Assembly (NCBI RefSeq): GCF_000422445.1
Contig: NZ_AULU01000003.1
Coordinates: 617,596-681,595, forward strand
From: Paenibacillus assamensis DSM 18201
GTDB taxonomy: Bacteria; Bacillota; Bacilli; Paenibacillales; Paenibacillaceae
DNA: 64,000 nt
Direction of reading: 5' to 3'
Every line of letters starts with the position of its first letter. Positions within the stretch are counted from its first letter, which is position 1. Made by a program: the position numbers and the translations under genes. Positions 17,873-26,948 of this stretch are shown here, one piece after another. A model generated the notes under the pieces. That model saw only the letters and a program-made list of their open reading frames with translations. It was not told the DNA's origin and did no database searches.

Positions 17873-18445
17873 TTATTTTGTAAGCTTATAATAGCAATGA
17901 GGTTGACCCTCGATCTCCACATCACCACAATATTGAAATCCACACTTTTGTATCACTTTATTGGACGAATCATTACGTAAATGAGCGATAGCGATAAGCT
18001 GTTCAACGTTTGTATTTTCGAATAAATACGTAATTAGACCTCTCGCCGCCTGCGTGGTGTATCCCTTATTCTGATAAGGTTCAGAAATGCCATAAAAAAT
18101 TTCACGATTAGGTGGTGAAACCTCATCCTTAATACCTGTACCACAAATACCGATAAATTCACCTGTTTCTTTCAATAAGATGCCTAATCGCAACCGATAT
18201 TGTTCAGGATCTCCAGTTCTCGATAAAGCATCAAGAAACCGCTCATTCTCTGGTATTTCATAATTTAGAAACCACTCTTCCCGCTGTTCCCTTGGAGCAT
18301 TCCATCCAATCAAATATTTATGGAAATGAGGCTGCCAAGTAAGATTATGCAGCGCATCTAGATCATCAGCTTGATACTCCCGTAAAATGATATCTTGGCA
18401 CTCTATCGTAAAGACACTATTGCTTCTATTTTGTAAATGACTCAT
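17873..18445 (-). CDS. GNAT-family N-acetyltransferase (RimJ/RimL type)
   Basis: The 190-aa protein has the acetyltransferase pattern: an N-terminal IILREYQADDLDAL strand-helix, the acetyl-CoA loop region (YQNKGYTTQAARGLITY) and the C-terminal NVEQLIAIAHLRNDSSNKV with a following KCGFQYCG. It transfers acetyl to an amine of unknown identity. The ATG at 18445 has AGGAGG seven bases upstream, which rules out the longer frame. Confidence 0.82.
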   Translation of the reverse strand: MSHLQNRSNSVFTIECQDIILREYQADDLDALHNLTWQPHFHKYLIGWNAPREQREEWFLNYEIPENERFLDALSRTGDPEQYRLRLGILLKETGEFIGICGTGIKDEVSPPNREIFYGISEPYQNKGYTTQAARGLITYLFENTNVEQLIAIAHLRNDSSNKVIQKCGFQYCGDVEIEGQPHCYYKLTK

Positions 18446-18895
18446 TATATATCCTCCTAATGAATAGAAGGCATACAAAGCAGCTAATTTTATGATTGAT
18501 CATCACAGAAACATGCAGCAATCCACAAGGATTCACCGCATAAAGTGATGGATAACACTATGCTTTGCATCCTTGTAATCGTTAAATAATTGTATATTCG
18601 ATTTAACCCATTACAAAGTTGTTGGCATAATGAATCCTCCCTGTTATCAAATACTAGTAAATTGTAGCAAATTGTTTAATTAGGTTCAATAAACATACTT
18701 CTCGCTAGTTTTCAACCTTAAACCACGCCGTTTAAACGGAAGTACAGTTTCATTAATGGAAGGCCGCTAATTTAAATTGGTGACAATTATGCAGTTATTT
18801 TATCTTTTCTATCTAAAATAACTGCAGTTTTGTCCATACCATCATAAAAAAAAGAGCAATGCTTGACGTTCGTGCATCACTCTTCCCTTAACCTA
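18446..18895. repeat. Non-coding gap with a long inverted repeat (18779-18835)
   Basis: There is no gene in this 450-base gap. The arms TGCAGTTATTTTA (18790-18802) and its exact complement (18814-18826) are extended outward by GACAA/TTGTC with a small bulge, giving a stem of about 18-20 pairs around an 11-base loop. On the minus strand, GGGAGG precedes an ATG at about 18630 that stops after five codons, which looks like the relic start of a lost gene. Confidence 0.5.
18849..18884 (-). terminator. Terminator of the DUF1801 gene
   Basis: The minus-strand arms AGAGTGATGC and GCATTGCTCT (with wobble pairs) are followed by a run of eight U's. Confidence 0.7.
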
Positions 18896-19237
18896 TTAAA
18901 GAGAACTGGAAGCTTGCTGTAGCCATAATATTAACTGCTTGGAATCATAAGTAGTACCTTTGCGAAGCTTCAATGTCTTTCTTTCAGGCGGGCCCTCAAA
19001 CATGCCTTCTGGAAGCTCCAAGCCAGCAGCATTAAAAATAGTAAAGCTAACCGCATCTTTAGATGTAGAAATAACCGCAGCGTATTTCCCATTTTTCAAA
19101 AAATGAGGTTTCTTATACTGAATCCGTTCCGTTACTTCCGGTATTGCCTGATGCACAACTTCTCGCAAGTTCGTGGATAGCTCCACCTGCCATGGCTCTT
19201 TAATTGCAGCGATAAAATCGGTCACTTCCTGATTCAT
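18896..19237 (-). CDS. DUF1801 (YdhG/iron chaperone-like fold) protein
   Basis: The 113-aa protein matches the DUF1801 pattern: an amphipathic N-terminal helix (TDFIAAIKEPWQ), ITER-IQYKKPHFLKNGKYA and the late ELPEGMFEGPPERKTLKLR. The family is small, cytosolic and of unsettled function. The start has GGAGAGAGGG upstream. It is a single gene with its own terminator. Confidence 0.75.
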   Translation of the reverse strand: MNQEVTDFIAAIKEPWQVELSTNLREVVHQAIPEVTERIQYKKPHFLKNGKYAAVISTSKDAVSFTIFNAAGLELPEGMFEGPPERKTLKLRKGTTYDSKQLILWLQQASSSL

Positions 19238-19343
19238 TTCCCTCTCTCCTTCACTTAAGTATAAAGTCTTTCACAGGTACACCTTGTGTTCGACGAAAGT
19301 ACATCAATTCCTTCTATTTACTTGCTGCACCTACATATGACAA

Positions 19344-19373
19344 TAGCCCCCACTTTATAAAAAGTGAGGGCTA
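19344..19373 (-). terminator. Terminator downstream of ahpF
   Basis: TAGCCCCCACTTT (19344-19356) pairs with AAAGTGAGGGCTA (19361-19373), a 13-bp stem with one mismatch and a four-base loop, about 60 bases after the ahpF stop. The U-run is weak. Confidence 0.6.
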
Positions 19374-19435
19374 CGCTAACAGCAATAAGCTATTCTAGAT
19401 AGACTGCTGCCATTTATTATTTTAAACGATATAAA

Positions 19436-20965
19436 TTAGTTACGAATCAAATAATCGAATGCGCCTAGAGCTGCCGTCGCACCGGATCCCATCGAGATGA
19501 TGATTTGCTTGTACGCGCTGTTTGTGCAGTCACCAGCAGCAAATACACCTGGGATACTCGTAGCACCGTGGCTATCAACGATGATTTCACCCATACGATT
19601 GCGTTCAACCGTATCAGCTAACCAGTCTGTGTTCGGTACAAGACCGATTTGTACGAATACGCCTTGCAAGGCGATTTGTTTTTCTTCACCTGTCGCACGA
19701 TCGATGTACGTAAGGTTTTCAAGCTTATCTGTACCCGTCAATTCTTTCGTTTGAACATTTTTAAGAACGGTAACGTTCGGCAAGCTGTAAAGACGATCTT
19801 GCAATACAGAGTCTGCTTTAAGTTCAGGAGCGAATTCAAGGACAGTTACATGGTTTACGATACCAGCAAGATCGATTGCTGCCTCGACACCTGAGTTACC
19901 GCCTCCGACAACTGCAACATCTTTACCTGTGAACAATGGGCCATCACAATGAGGGCAGTAAGCTACGCCTTTGTTTTTGAACTCCACTTCACCTGGAACG
20001 CCCATATTTCTCCAACGAGCACCTGTAGAAATGATAACGGTCTTACTTTTCAGAACCGCACCATTTTCAAGCTCGATCTCGATGAACTCATTTTTGTCTA
20101 GACGCTTCGCACGCTGTGTTTTCATCACATCAATGCCGTACTCTTTTACTTGCTCTTCGATGCTAGCAACAAGCTTAGGACCTTCTGTATACTTCACACT
20201 GATGAAGTTCTCGATGCCCATTGTATCATTAACTTGACCGCCGAAGCGCTCTGCAACGATACCTGTACGAATCCCTTTACGAGCTGCGTAAATCGCTGCG
20301 CTTGCGCCGGATGGACCGCCACCAACAACAAGTACATCATAAGGAGCTTTATTATCCAATTCAGACGCATCAGGACCAGAACCCAATTTAGCAAGAATAT
20401 CTTCAATTGTTGTACGACCGCTTTCGAAGAACTCACCGTTGAGGTATACGCTTGGCACAGCCATTACGTTTTTGCTTTCTACCTCATCTTTGAATACAGC
20501 ACCATCAATCATCGTATGGGAAATACCAGGATTGAAAATACTCATCAAGTTCAATGCTTGTACTACATCTGGACAGTTATGGCAGCTCAAGCTGATATAA
20601 GACTCAAATGTATATTCGCCTTTAATACTCTTAATTTGGTCGATTACACTTTGGTCCACTTTAGGAGCTCTGCCGCTCACTTGAAGCAATGCAAGTACAA
20701 GTGAAGTGAATTCATGTCCAAGCGGTGTACCTGCGAACACAACACCTGTGTCTTCGCCAACACGGTTTACGCTGAAGCTTGGTGTTCTAGCCAAATCTGC
20801 TTTCTCTACCGAAATCATAGCAGACATGCTAGCAAGCTCATCTACAAGAGACATCATCTCTGTAGATGCAGCATCATCACCTGCGCTCACTTTAATGACG
20901 ATGTTGCCTTCCAATAGTTGAAGATATTGCTCTAATTGTTGTTTGATATCCTGGTCCAATGCCAT
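19436..20965 (-). CDS. ahpF: Alkyl hydroperoxide reductase subunit F
   Basis: The flavoprotein reduces AhpC with NADH. The N-terminal tandem thioredoxin-like half has the CHNC redox motif ([11 protein letters not shown], about residue 130). It is followed by an FAD-binding motif ([17 protein letters not shown]), the second redox centre CPHC ([12 protein letters not shown]) and an NADH motif ([13 protein letters not shown]). The start is the ATG at 20965 with AAGGAGG upstream, giving 509 aa, normal for AhpF. It lies 121 bases after ahpC on the same strand and is presumably co-regulated by PerR. Confidence 0.93.
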   Translation of the reverse strand: MALDQDIKQQLEQYLQLLEGNIVIKVSAGDDAASTEMMSLVDELASMSAMISVEKADLARTPSFSVNRVGEDTGVVFAGTPLGHEFTSLVLALLQVSGRAPKVDQSVIDQIKSIKGEYTFESYISLSCHNCPDVVQALNLMSIFNPGISHTMIDGAVFKDEVESKNVMAVPSVYLNGEFFESGRTTIEDILAKLGSGPDASELDNKAPYDVLVVGGGPSGASAAIYAARKGIRTGIVAERFGGQVNDTMGIENFISVKYTEGPKLVASIEEQVKEYGIDVMKTQRAKRLDKNEFIEIELENGAVLKSKTVIISTGARWRNMGVPGEVEFKNKGVAYCPHCDGPLFTGKDVAVVGGGNSGVEAAIDLAGIVNHVTVLEFAPELKADSVLQDRLYSLPNVTVLKNVQTKELTGTDKLENLTYIDRATGEEKQIALQGVFVQIGLVPNTDWLADTVERNRMGEIIVDSHGATSIPGVFAAGDCTNSAYKQIIISMGSGATAALGAFDYLIRN

Positions 20966-21086
20966 TTGATAATCCTCCTTAAAATGTTTGATAATGATGC
21001 CAAGTAACATACTCTACTCATACTGCTGTTGGACAAACGCTTCTATAATCAATGCCGACGACTACGGCAACTTTATTACAGGTTGT

Positions 21087-21650
21087 TTAGATTTTTCCTA
21101 CAAGATCAAGATTTGGCTTCAATGTTTCGCCGCCTTCTTGCCATTTAGCTGGGCAAACTTCACCTGGATTGTTGCGAACGTATTGTGCTGCTTTAATTTT
21201 GCTAATAAGTGCACTTGCATCACGGCCGATGCCACCAGCTGTAATTTCAACCGTTTGGATAACTCCGTCTGGATCGATGATGAACGTACCGCGATCTGCA
21301 AGACCCTCGGACTCAACCAATACATCGAAGTTGCGAGAGATGACATGGGATGGGTCACCAATCATAATGTATTCTACTTTACCGATTGCAGGCGAGCTTG
21401 CATGCCATGCTTTATGCGTGAAATGTGTATCTGTAGATACGGAATATACTTCAACGCCAAGTTGTTTCAACTCTGCGTATTGATTTTGCAAATCTTCAAG
21501 CTCAGTTGGACAAACGAATGTGAAGTCTGCTGGATAGAAGCACACGACGCTCCATTGACCTTTAAAGTTTTGTTCTGTTACATCAAGGAATTTCCCGTTT
21601 TGAAATGCAGTTGCTTGGAATGGTAGAACCTCTGTATTGATAAGTGACAT
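21087..21650 (-). CDS. ahpC: Alkyl hydroperoxide reductase subunit C (peroxiredoxin)
   Basis: The 187-aa 2-Cys peroxiredoxin has the peroxidatic cysteine in [10 protein letters not shown] and the resolving cysteine in GEVCPAKW, plus the conserved [18 protein letters not shown]. It detoxifies hydrogen peroxide and organic peroxides with AhpF. A sigma-A promoter with overlapping PerR-like boxes lies 95-155 bases upstream. Confidence 0.95.
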   Translation of the reverse strand: MSLINTEVLPFQATAFQNGKFLDVTEQNFKGQWSVVCFYPADFTFVCPTELEDLQNQYAELKQLGVEVYSVSTDTHFTHKAWHASSPAIGKVEYIMIGDPSHVISRNFDVLVESEGLADRGTFIIDPDGVIQTVEITAGGIGRDASALISKIKAAQYVRNNPGEVCPAKWQEGGETLKPNLDLVGKI

Positions 21651-21744
21651 ATATAAAATCTCCTTTGCTAGATGGTTTCTAAGTTGATTAAAAAGCTAAT
21701 TTAGAACGCCCGAGCAGTGTGTGCTGTCCGTTCCGCATCGCTCT

Positions 21745-21805
21745 TTATAATGATTATTATTTACTATGAAGTACAAACTGTCAAGCTTTTTTATAATCAT
21801 TCTAA
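21745..21805 (-). promoter_or_regulatory. ahpCF promoter with two PerR-like boxes
   Basis: The minus strand carries TTGACA (complement at 21779-21784), a 17-base spacer and AATAAT (21756-21761). Overlapping the -10 is TTATAATGATTATTA at 21745-21759, one mismatch from the PerR box TTATAATNATTATAA. A second box, TTATAATCATTCTAA at 21791-21805, also one mismatch away, lies upstream of the -35. Peroxide-responsive derepression by PerR is inferred. Confidence 0.8.
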
Positions 21806-21996
21806 AATGAGAACCTTTTTCAATGACGAAATAGTGACAGAGAGATAGTACCCGTTATATGAAAAACCGAGTGACCTCAGGTACACTCTGATGCCCACTC
21901 GGCTTGTACGTTTATATTTTTACTGCTGCCATGCTAATTACATAATCAGTCCATCATTTGCTACAATAAAAAAGAAACGAAAGGAAGTGTTACTTC

Positions 21997-22521
21997 ATGA
22001 AACAGGCACTCATTGTCATTGATATGCAAGAGATCTTCTTTAACTATCCTCAGAACCATTTACTACATAATGAACAAGTCGTTGAACATATTAACGAACT
22101 AATTAAACAAGCCCGTGATAAACAAATACAAATCATCTTCATTCAACACACAAGCCAAGACGATCAGCATCTTATGTCTGAAGGGAAAGAGGATTGGAAG
22201 CTTCATAAGAACTTACTCATCTCCTCTGATGATAAAATCATTCAAAAATCAAAGTTCGATTCCTTCTATCAAACAGAGCTCTTAGACTACTTAAAGTCCA
22301 ATAAGATGGAGCAGCTTATTTTTGCAGGAGCACAAACGGAGTTTTGCCTCGACACTACCATTAGAGCTGCTCTAAGCTTAGGCTACCAGCATAACCTGCT
22401 CTTCAAAGGGACACACAGCACGATTAACGGCGCAGCGCTGCAAGCTGGCGACATTATTAATCACCATGAAGCAACATGGAATAATCGATTTTTAACGGTT
22501 ATGGATGAGATAAAATTATAG
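21997..22521 (+). CDS. Isochorismatase-family cysteine hydrolase
   Basis: This 174-aa protein has the catalytic triad pattern of the family: Asp9 in IVIDMQ, a mid-protein lysine (KSKFDSF) and the nucleophile Cys in GAQTEFCLDTT. It hydrolyses an amide, nicotinamide or related substrate that cannot be fixed from sequence. GGAAGTG precedes the ATG. It is a single gene ending in a hairpin shared with the convergent HAD gene. Confidence 0.82.
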   Translation: MKQALIVIDMQEIFFNYPQNHLLHNEQVVEHINELIKQARDKQIQIIFIQHTSQDDQHLMSEGKEDWKLHKNLLISSDDKIIQKSKFDSFYQTELLDYLKSNKMEQLIFAGAQTEFCLDTTIRAALSLGYQHNLLFKGTHSTINGAALQAGDIINHHEATWNNRFLTVMDEIKL

Positions 22522-22531
22522 ATAACAACTT

Positions 22532-22557
22532 AAGGGACGGCTAACTGCCGTCCCCTT
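22532..22557. terminator. Terminator between convergent genes
   Basis: AAGGGACGGC (22532-22541) pairs with GCCGTCCCCTT from 22547, with one bulged C and a TAACT loop. Confidence 0.6.
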
Positions 22558-22571
22558 GCTACTCCTATATA

Positions 22572-23240
22572 TCAACACCTAGCACTCCCGAACGATAACG
22601 TTTTTAGCTCATCCATACGATTAATAACAATATCTGCTTGAGACAACTCATCTTCTTGAGCAAAATCAAAATTACATCCTACTGCTAGTAAGCCGTTCTC
22701 TTTCGCTGCTTTGATATCGGATAGTCGATCTCCCACTACAAAAGCATCCTTAATATTATATTTCTCCAAAATAAACCTTACCAAATCGGTTTTATTTTGC
22801 GACTGTATATGCTGTATACTGCATGTTTCTGTAACCCATTTATCTAACTTATAGTAGTTTACTATCGAATTTAAATAGTCAATTTCTCCATTACTTGCTA
22901 TGTATATCGGATAATTTTTCTCTTTAAAATATTGTAAAACTTCTTCTACATAAGGATACAGAGCGCCGTTTCCACAATTAATATTTGCGATCAATTTCTC
23001 ATGGAACCATACGTTTGCTTGTTGTCTGATATCATCACCATGCTCAGGCAGCAACGTTTCCCACACTACCGGTAAAGGGACGCCCATAATGGCACGGTAC
23101 TTTTCTATCGGAGTTTCCGTTTCATCCCCCCATACCTGTAATGATCGTAAATGATCAAATGTGTCACGAAGAGAAATTTCTAATATTTTATCCGTTTGAA
23201 ATAAGGTACCATCCATATCAAAAATTACAGATAAAGACAT
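22572..23240 (-). CDS. HAD-superfamily hydrolase (phosphoglycolate phosphatase-like)
   Basis: The 222-aa protein has motif I FDMDGTLF (nucleophile Asp8 and acid Asp10), motif II IYIASNGE, a lysine in the following part and motif IV GDRLSDIKAAKENG. A helical cap lies between motifs I and II (C1 type), indicating a small phosphometabolite as substrate. AGGAGGGAG precedes the ATG. Confidence 0.82.
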   Translation of the reverse strand: MSLSVIFDMDGTLFQTDKILEISLRDTFDHLRSLQVWGDETETPIEKYRAIMGVPLPVVWETLLPEHGDDIRQQANVWFHEKLIANINCGNGALYPYVEEVLQYFKEKNYPIYIASNGEIDYLNSIVNYYKLDKWVTETCSIQHIQSQNKTDLVRFILEKYNIKDAFVVGDRLSDIKAAKENGLLAVGCNFDFAQEDELSQADIVINRMDELKTLSFGSARC

Positions 23241-23318
23241 TGTGCTCCCTCCTATATGATTAGCATTTTTCGCACAAAGAATAAATTACCAATTGAGCAT
23301 ACCATATTCATTTATAGC

Positions 23319-23365
23319 AAATAAACGGCTTACGTCGTCCTTAAGGATGTAGTAAGCCGTTTATT
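23319..23365 (-). terminator. Terminator of the GntR-ABC operon
   Basis: A 13-14 bp stem (AATAAACGGCTTAC with GTAAGCCGTTTATT) has U-rich tails on both strands, just after the permease stop. Confidence 0.7.
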
Positions 23366-23390
23366 GTTTTCTCACGCAATTTATTAATGC

Positions 23391-24113
23391 TTACTCTTTA
23401 ATACGCACTTCTTTCGTTAATAACCTTATGGCCATACTTACACCAACAATGAGTACTACACTAATAAGCACCGCAAGCCATGTGGAAACTTCATATATAT
23501 TCATCAATTTATACAGTGGAATTGGTACGCTCTCCCCCCATATCCCACTCTGAATGAAGGCAATCCATACAGCAATCGCAATAAACGCCATTCCCAGCCA
23601 AACATTCATACGATAAAATCCGGCTGCTATAAACCAGCCAACGACATAAAACAAAATGACATCAAATAACATTTTTAAATAAAATACAATAGGAACATGT
23701 ATGTTTCTTTCCAGCCCAATCATATTCATAATCAAAAATTCGAGTCCGTATAATATAGCTACGGCAGCAGTAAAACTCAATGACAAATACAAAATGGACT
23801 GGGCTGTACCCTTATAGTAATCCCGCCTTGTTACCCCGTTTGATACAAAGTATTTAATAAACCCACCCATAGAGAGCAGACCACAGATTAAGAAAAAGAC
23901 TTTGGAAGAGGTTAATGCACTATTTAGAATAGACCAGCCAGCTTCCCCTTGTATCAGTGCAGCGTGCGACAACTTCACATCATCACCTGTATAGTACGTT
24001 ACTACTATACTTCCTATATGCAAGACTACAAGAATGCCTATATACCACACCATCCAAGTCCCGATCGTATGAAACATGGATAATCCAACTACAGTAGATT
24101 TATTTTTCTTCAT
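23391..24113 (-). CDS. ABC transporter permease, ABC-2-like membrane subunit
   Basis: The 240-aa protein has about six hydrophobic helices and no signal peptide. It overlaps the ATPase gene by four bases (ATGA), so it is its membrane partner. A short conserved part (FVSNGVTRRDYYKGT) resembles the cytoplasmic loop of YtrC/YhcI-like permeases in cell-envelope stress modules. The substrate is unknown. Confidence 0.75.
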   Translation of the reverse strand: MKKNKSTVVGLSMFHTIGTWMVWYIGILVVLHIGSIVVTYYTGDDVKLSHAALIQGEAGWSILNSALTSSKVFFLICGLLSMGGFIKYFVSNGVTRRDYYKGTAQSILYLSLSFTAAVAILYGLEFLIMNMIGLERNIHVPIVFYLKMLFDVILFYVVGWFIAAGFYRMNVWLGMAFIAIAVWIAFIQSGIWGESVPIPLYKLMNIYEVSTWLAVLISVVLIVGVSMAIRLLTKEVRIKE

Positions 24114-24985
24114 TGTTTATCCTCCTTCGTCAAATGAATAAACAATTCTTGAAGCGTAATTGGTCCTAAAGATAGCTGCATAGCCTTCGCTTCTTCTCTT
24201 TCCTGTTCAGACAATTGTCCGTAAAGCATAACTAGCTTCGTACCTCCAAGTACTTGTTCCTTCAAAATATGTTTCCCCTGTACAAAGTAATCAACCTGCT
24301 CAACCGCCCCTGTTACAGATACTCCACTATCACGTAAAATTTCCGCTTCTTCATGCAGAATGAGCTCCCCCTGATCGATAATGAGCACTTCCTCAAACAT
24401 GGATTCCATCTCAGAAATTAAATGCGTAGACAGTATAATCGTCCGCGGATGCTCCATAAAATCATTCAGTACTTCCTCATAAAAGATCTCCCTAGCTGGA
24501 GCATCCATTCCTAAGTAAGCCTCGTCAAAAATCGTAATCGGACAGCGACTTGCTAAACCAATGATGACATGAAGTGCCGACTGCATACCTCGTGAAAGCT
24601 TAGACACTTCCGTATCCGTAGGAAGCTTAAATCGCTGCATGAGATGTTCTGCATAATCCAAGTCAAAGTTAGGACGGAAAATGGATAGATCCTTGATATA
24701 CTTTTTTGCTTTACCAGACTCTTCATCCAACTTTACATCTCTAATAAATACCATTTGCTCCATCAGCGCTGCATTTTCAAAAATAGGCTGACCATCTATC
24801 GTAATACTACCGCTTGTCGCTTTTACAAAAGCAGATAGAACGGACAACAGTGACGTTTTTCCTGCTCCGTTTCGCCCCAGCAAGCCATATATCTTTCCAC
24901 CTTCTAAATTGAAAGATATATCTTCTAATACTTGTTTATTTTGATATTGAAGTGACACCCGTTCAGCTCTAATCATATGCGGCAC
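24110..24985 (-). CDS. ABC transporter ATP-binding protein (YtrB-like)
   Basis: The 291-aa ATPase has Walker A GLLGRNGAGKTSLL, a variant signature LSRGMQSALHV instead of LSGGQ, Walker B ITIFDEAYLGMD and a switch His in ILSTHLI. The C-terminal 70 residues are an extra domain seen in this subfamily. The GTG start at 24985 shares one base with the stop of the GntR gene. It probably energises the following permease. Confidence 0.85.
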   Translation of the reverse strand: MPHMIRAERVSLQYQNKQVLEDISFNLEGGKIYGLLGRNGAGKTSLLSVLSAFVKATSGSITIDGQPIFENAALMEQMVFIRDVKLDEESGKAKKYIKDLSIFRPNFDLDYAEHLMQRFKLPTDTEVSKLSRGMQSALHVIIGLASRCPITIFDEAYLGMDAPAREIFYEEVLNDFMEHPRTIILSTHLISEMESMFEEVLIIDQGELILHEEAEILRDSGVSVTGAVEQVDYFVQGKHILKEQVLGGTKLVMLYGQLSEQEREEAKAMQLSLGPITLQELFIHLTKEDKQ

Positions 24986-25359
24986 TAGTTATCCCTTCCT
25001 TTCGAAGCATCAATCATATTTTTTATTTCCTCTATCGTAATTCCAAGCTTATCTGCCTCATGAAGCATGCTACTGACATACTGTTCTTGAAAGGCTTGTT
25101 TGCGTTGTTCTCTAAGCATCTGATGCGCTCCCGCTGCCACAAACATGCCAACTCCTCTTTTCTTATATAAGATTCCTGCATCCACTAACTGATTAAATCC
25201 CTTTAACACAGTTGCTGGATTGATCTTGTAGTAAGCAACAAGTTGATTGGTGGATGGCGCCTGCTCTTCCTCTTTCAAGTTCCCGTTCACAATGTCATCC
25301 TCAATCATTTCCCTAATCTGCTGAAATATCGGTTTATTCTCATCTAATGACGAACGCAT
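24985..25359 (-). CDS. GntR-family (YtrA subgroup) transcriptional regulator
   Basis: The 124-aa protein has an N-terminal winged helix (PIFQQIREMIEDDIVNG; PSTNQLVAYYKINPATVLKGFNQL; KKRGVGMFV) and only a short C-terminal helix pair, as in YtrA regulators that control adjacent ABC genes. I place the start at the ATG at 25359, seven bases after AAGGAGG. It is first in the operon and likely autorepresses it. Confidence 0.85.
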   Translation of the reverse strand: MRSSLDENKPIFQQIREMIEDDIVNGNLKEEEQAPSTNQLVAYYKINPATVLKGFNQLVDAGILYKKRGVGMFVAAGAHQMLREQRKQAFQEQYVSSMLHEADKLGITIEEIKNMIDASKGRDN

Positions 25360-25493
25360 AGAAAGCCTCCTTCCGTTCCCCATTTGCATGTTAGTATTAT
25401 GGTTAGTTGGTTATGTAGTTAACCATATATCTAATTGTATGTAATGTCAATCGTGTTGGGCGGAAATGACTGCCGATTCGACATAGAAAAGCA

Positions 25494-25524
25494 GAAAAAC
25501 TCCCTCCCACTAAGGGACGGAGTT
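25494..25524 (-). terminator. Terminator of the NRPS/PKS operon
   Basis: AACTCC (25498-25503) pairs with GGAGTT (25519-25524), with an inner TCCC/GGGA pairing, followed on the minus strand by a U-run. It is 15 bases after the last gene of the biosynthetic operon. Confidence 0.65.
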
Positions 25525-25538
25525 CCTCCTTGTAACAG

Positions 25539-26927
25539 CTATACGCGAGCAGCCACCTTTGCTTTATCCAATTCAAATACTTTACAATCACCAATTTGCT
25601 GCTCCGTTTGAGAGACAAGTTGATTCCGGCTGAACAACTGTTCAAGCTCTTGTCTGCTATGCCACATCCATCCGGCTGTTGTAGCGAGATAAGACACATA
25701 AGTATCGTTGTACACAAATACAACTTTCTTCGCAATGCGATATAATTCCTTCAGCATCAGACTGATTAACGGTTCGTTAAACATTCTGAAATAATCCGTT
25801 ACGATGATGACATCAAAGTGCTTGGATGAATAAAGCGTGTCCACCCCTAGTAAATAGACGATCTCTTTGTCAGGCCACGTCTGTTGATAGCGATTAATCA
25901 GATGTTTATTTTGTAAAAATACATGGGAGACTTGCAAGGAAGAGAGCACCCCATGGCTGTCTGCGCCAAGTACTGCCGTTCGTTCGGCCCCTTGTAAATA
26001 GTCTGTGTTCAGCAACTCGATAAGCTGACCACTATATGCAGGCACATAATAATGGATTACCAGCCGATTAAACTTAGCGATAATCTGATCGTAGTGCATA
26101 TCCGCCGAATACGGATACAGCTCCGTATCGAAAGTTCGCTGCTTGAGATGCATCTTTTTACGATTGAGGAAGCTCGATCTGATCTTCTGATCAATCTTAT
26201 CATCAGATGGATGCGGTAAATGCAGGGCGCTAATATCGGCCGTAGCATACATAACCGCGCCATGCTTGTGCAGCATGTATGCAAAGTCCGTATCTTCCGC
26301 CCCCCATCCTTTGAGCGTCTCATCAAATCCCCCAGATAGAAGCACAACGTCACGCGAAGCACTGACTGCTCCTCCCCAGCCCATCGTCCAAGGCACATCC
26401 ATTCGATTAAGGTCATGTTCGACCAGTTCAAAATGAGAGGTTCGCATATCTTCCCAGCCAGGATGATACTTTAGCTGTTCACATATGTCCGCAAGATTAG
26501 TGGGATCAATGCCTTCGATGACAGACATATCCTCCTGCTCCGGATCTGTTAGTGCGCCCATAATATAATGATAGAGAGCCATATTCGTACTGTCGCCTAT
26601 CCGATTGATGACACGTTCTAAGAAGAAGTTAGGTATCACGATCCCGCAGTCAAGGAAGACCAATATGTCCCCCTTACTCTCCTTAATCCCGATATTACGA
26701 GTACGAGAACGTCCGGAATGTTTATCACGAGCGATATGCAAATACTTGAGGTTCGGTATGCGTCCTGCAAAGGAATCGACAATCTCTTGAATCGGCTGAG
26801 TTGAACCATCATCAACGACGATCACCTCTACAGTGGCTTCGGACACCGTCTGATGTGCTATAAAATACAAGCTGCGCTCCAACTGCTCCATCTTATTGTA
26901 TACAGGAATAATGATCGATACGTCCAA
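25539..26927 (-). CDS. GT2 glycosyltransferase with galactosyltransferase-like and extra C-terminal domain
   Basis: The TTG start at 26927 has AGGAGGTG eight bases upstream. Residues about 1-110 are a GT-A fold (VSIIIPVYNK, VVDDGST). The metal motif is altered to LDCGI. Residues about 195-235 carry GGFDETLKGWGAEDTDF, the Glyco_transf_7C pattern of polypeptide-GalNAc and chondroitin-type transferases. The last 150 residues (YLLGVDTLYSSKHFDVIIV...) look like a degenerate Rossmann domain, possibly methyltransferase-derived. It is the last gene of the operon and probably a tailoring glycosyltransferase acting on the NRP/PK product or its acceptor; donor and acceptor are unknown. Confidence 0.75.
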   Translation of the reverse strand: MDVSIIIPVYNKMEQLERSLYFIAHQTVSEATVEVIVVDDGSTQPIQEIVDSFAGRIPNLKYLHIARDKHSGRSRTRNIGIKESKGDILVFLDCGIVIPNFFLERVINRIGDSTNMALYHYIMGALTDPEQEDMSVIEGIDPTNLADICEQLKYHPGWEDMRTSHFELVEHDLNRMDVPWTMGWGGAVSASRDVVLLSGGFDETLKGWGAEDTDFAYMLHKHGAVMYATADISALHLPHPSDDKIDQKIRSSFLNRKKMHLKQRTFDTELYPYSADMHYDQIIAKFNRLVIHYYVPAYSGQLIELLNTDYLQGAERTAVLGADSHGVLSSLQVSHVFLQNKHLINRYQQTWPDKEIVYLLGVDTLYSSKHFDVIIVTDYFRMFNEPLISLMLKELYRIAKKVVFVYNDTYVSYLATTAGWMWHSRQELEQLFSRNQLVSQTEQQIGDCKVFELDKAKVAARV

Positions 26928-26948
26928 CGTGCGTGCACCTCCTGTTAA

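Noticed and set aside
20150..21626. Plus-strand frames of 184 and 212 codons across ahpF/ahpC
   Set aside because: Cysteine- and aromatic-rich antisense frames over highly conserved genes; no ribosome binding site.
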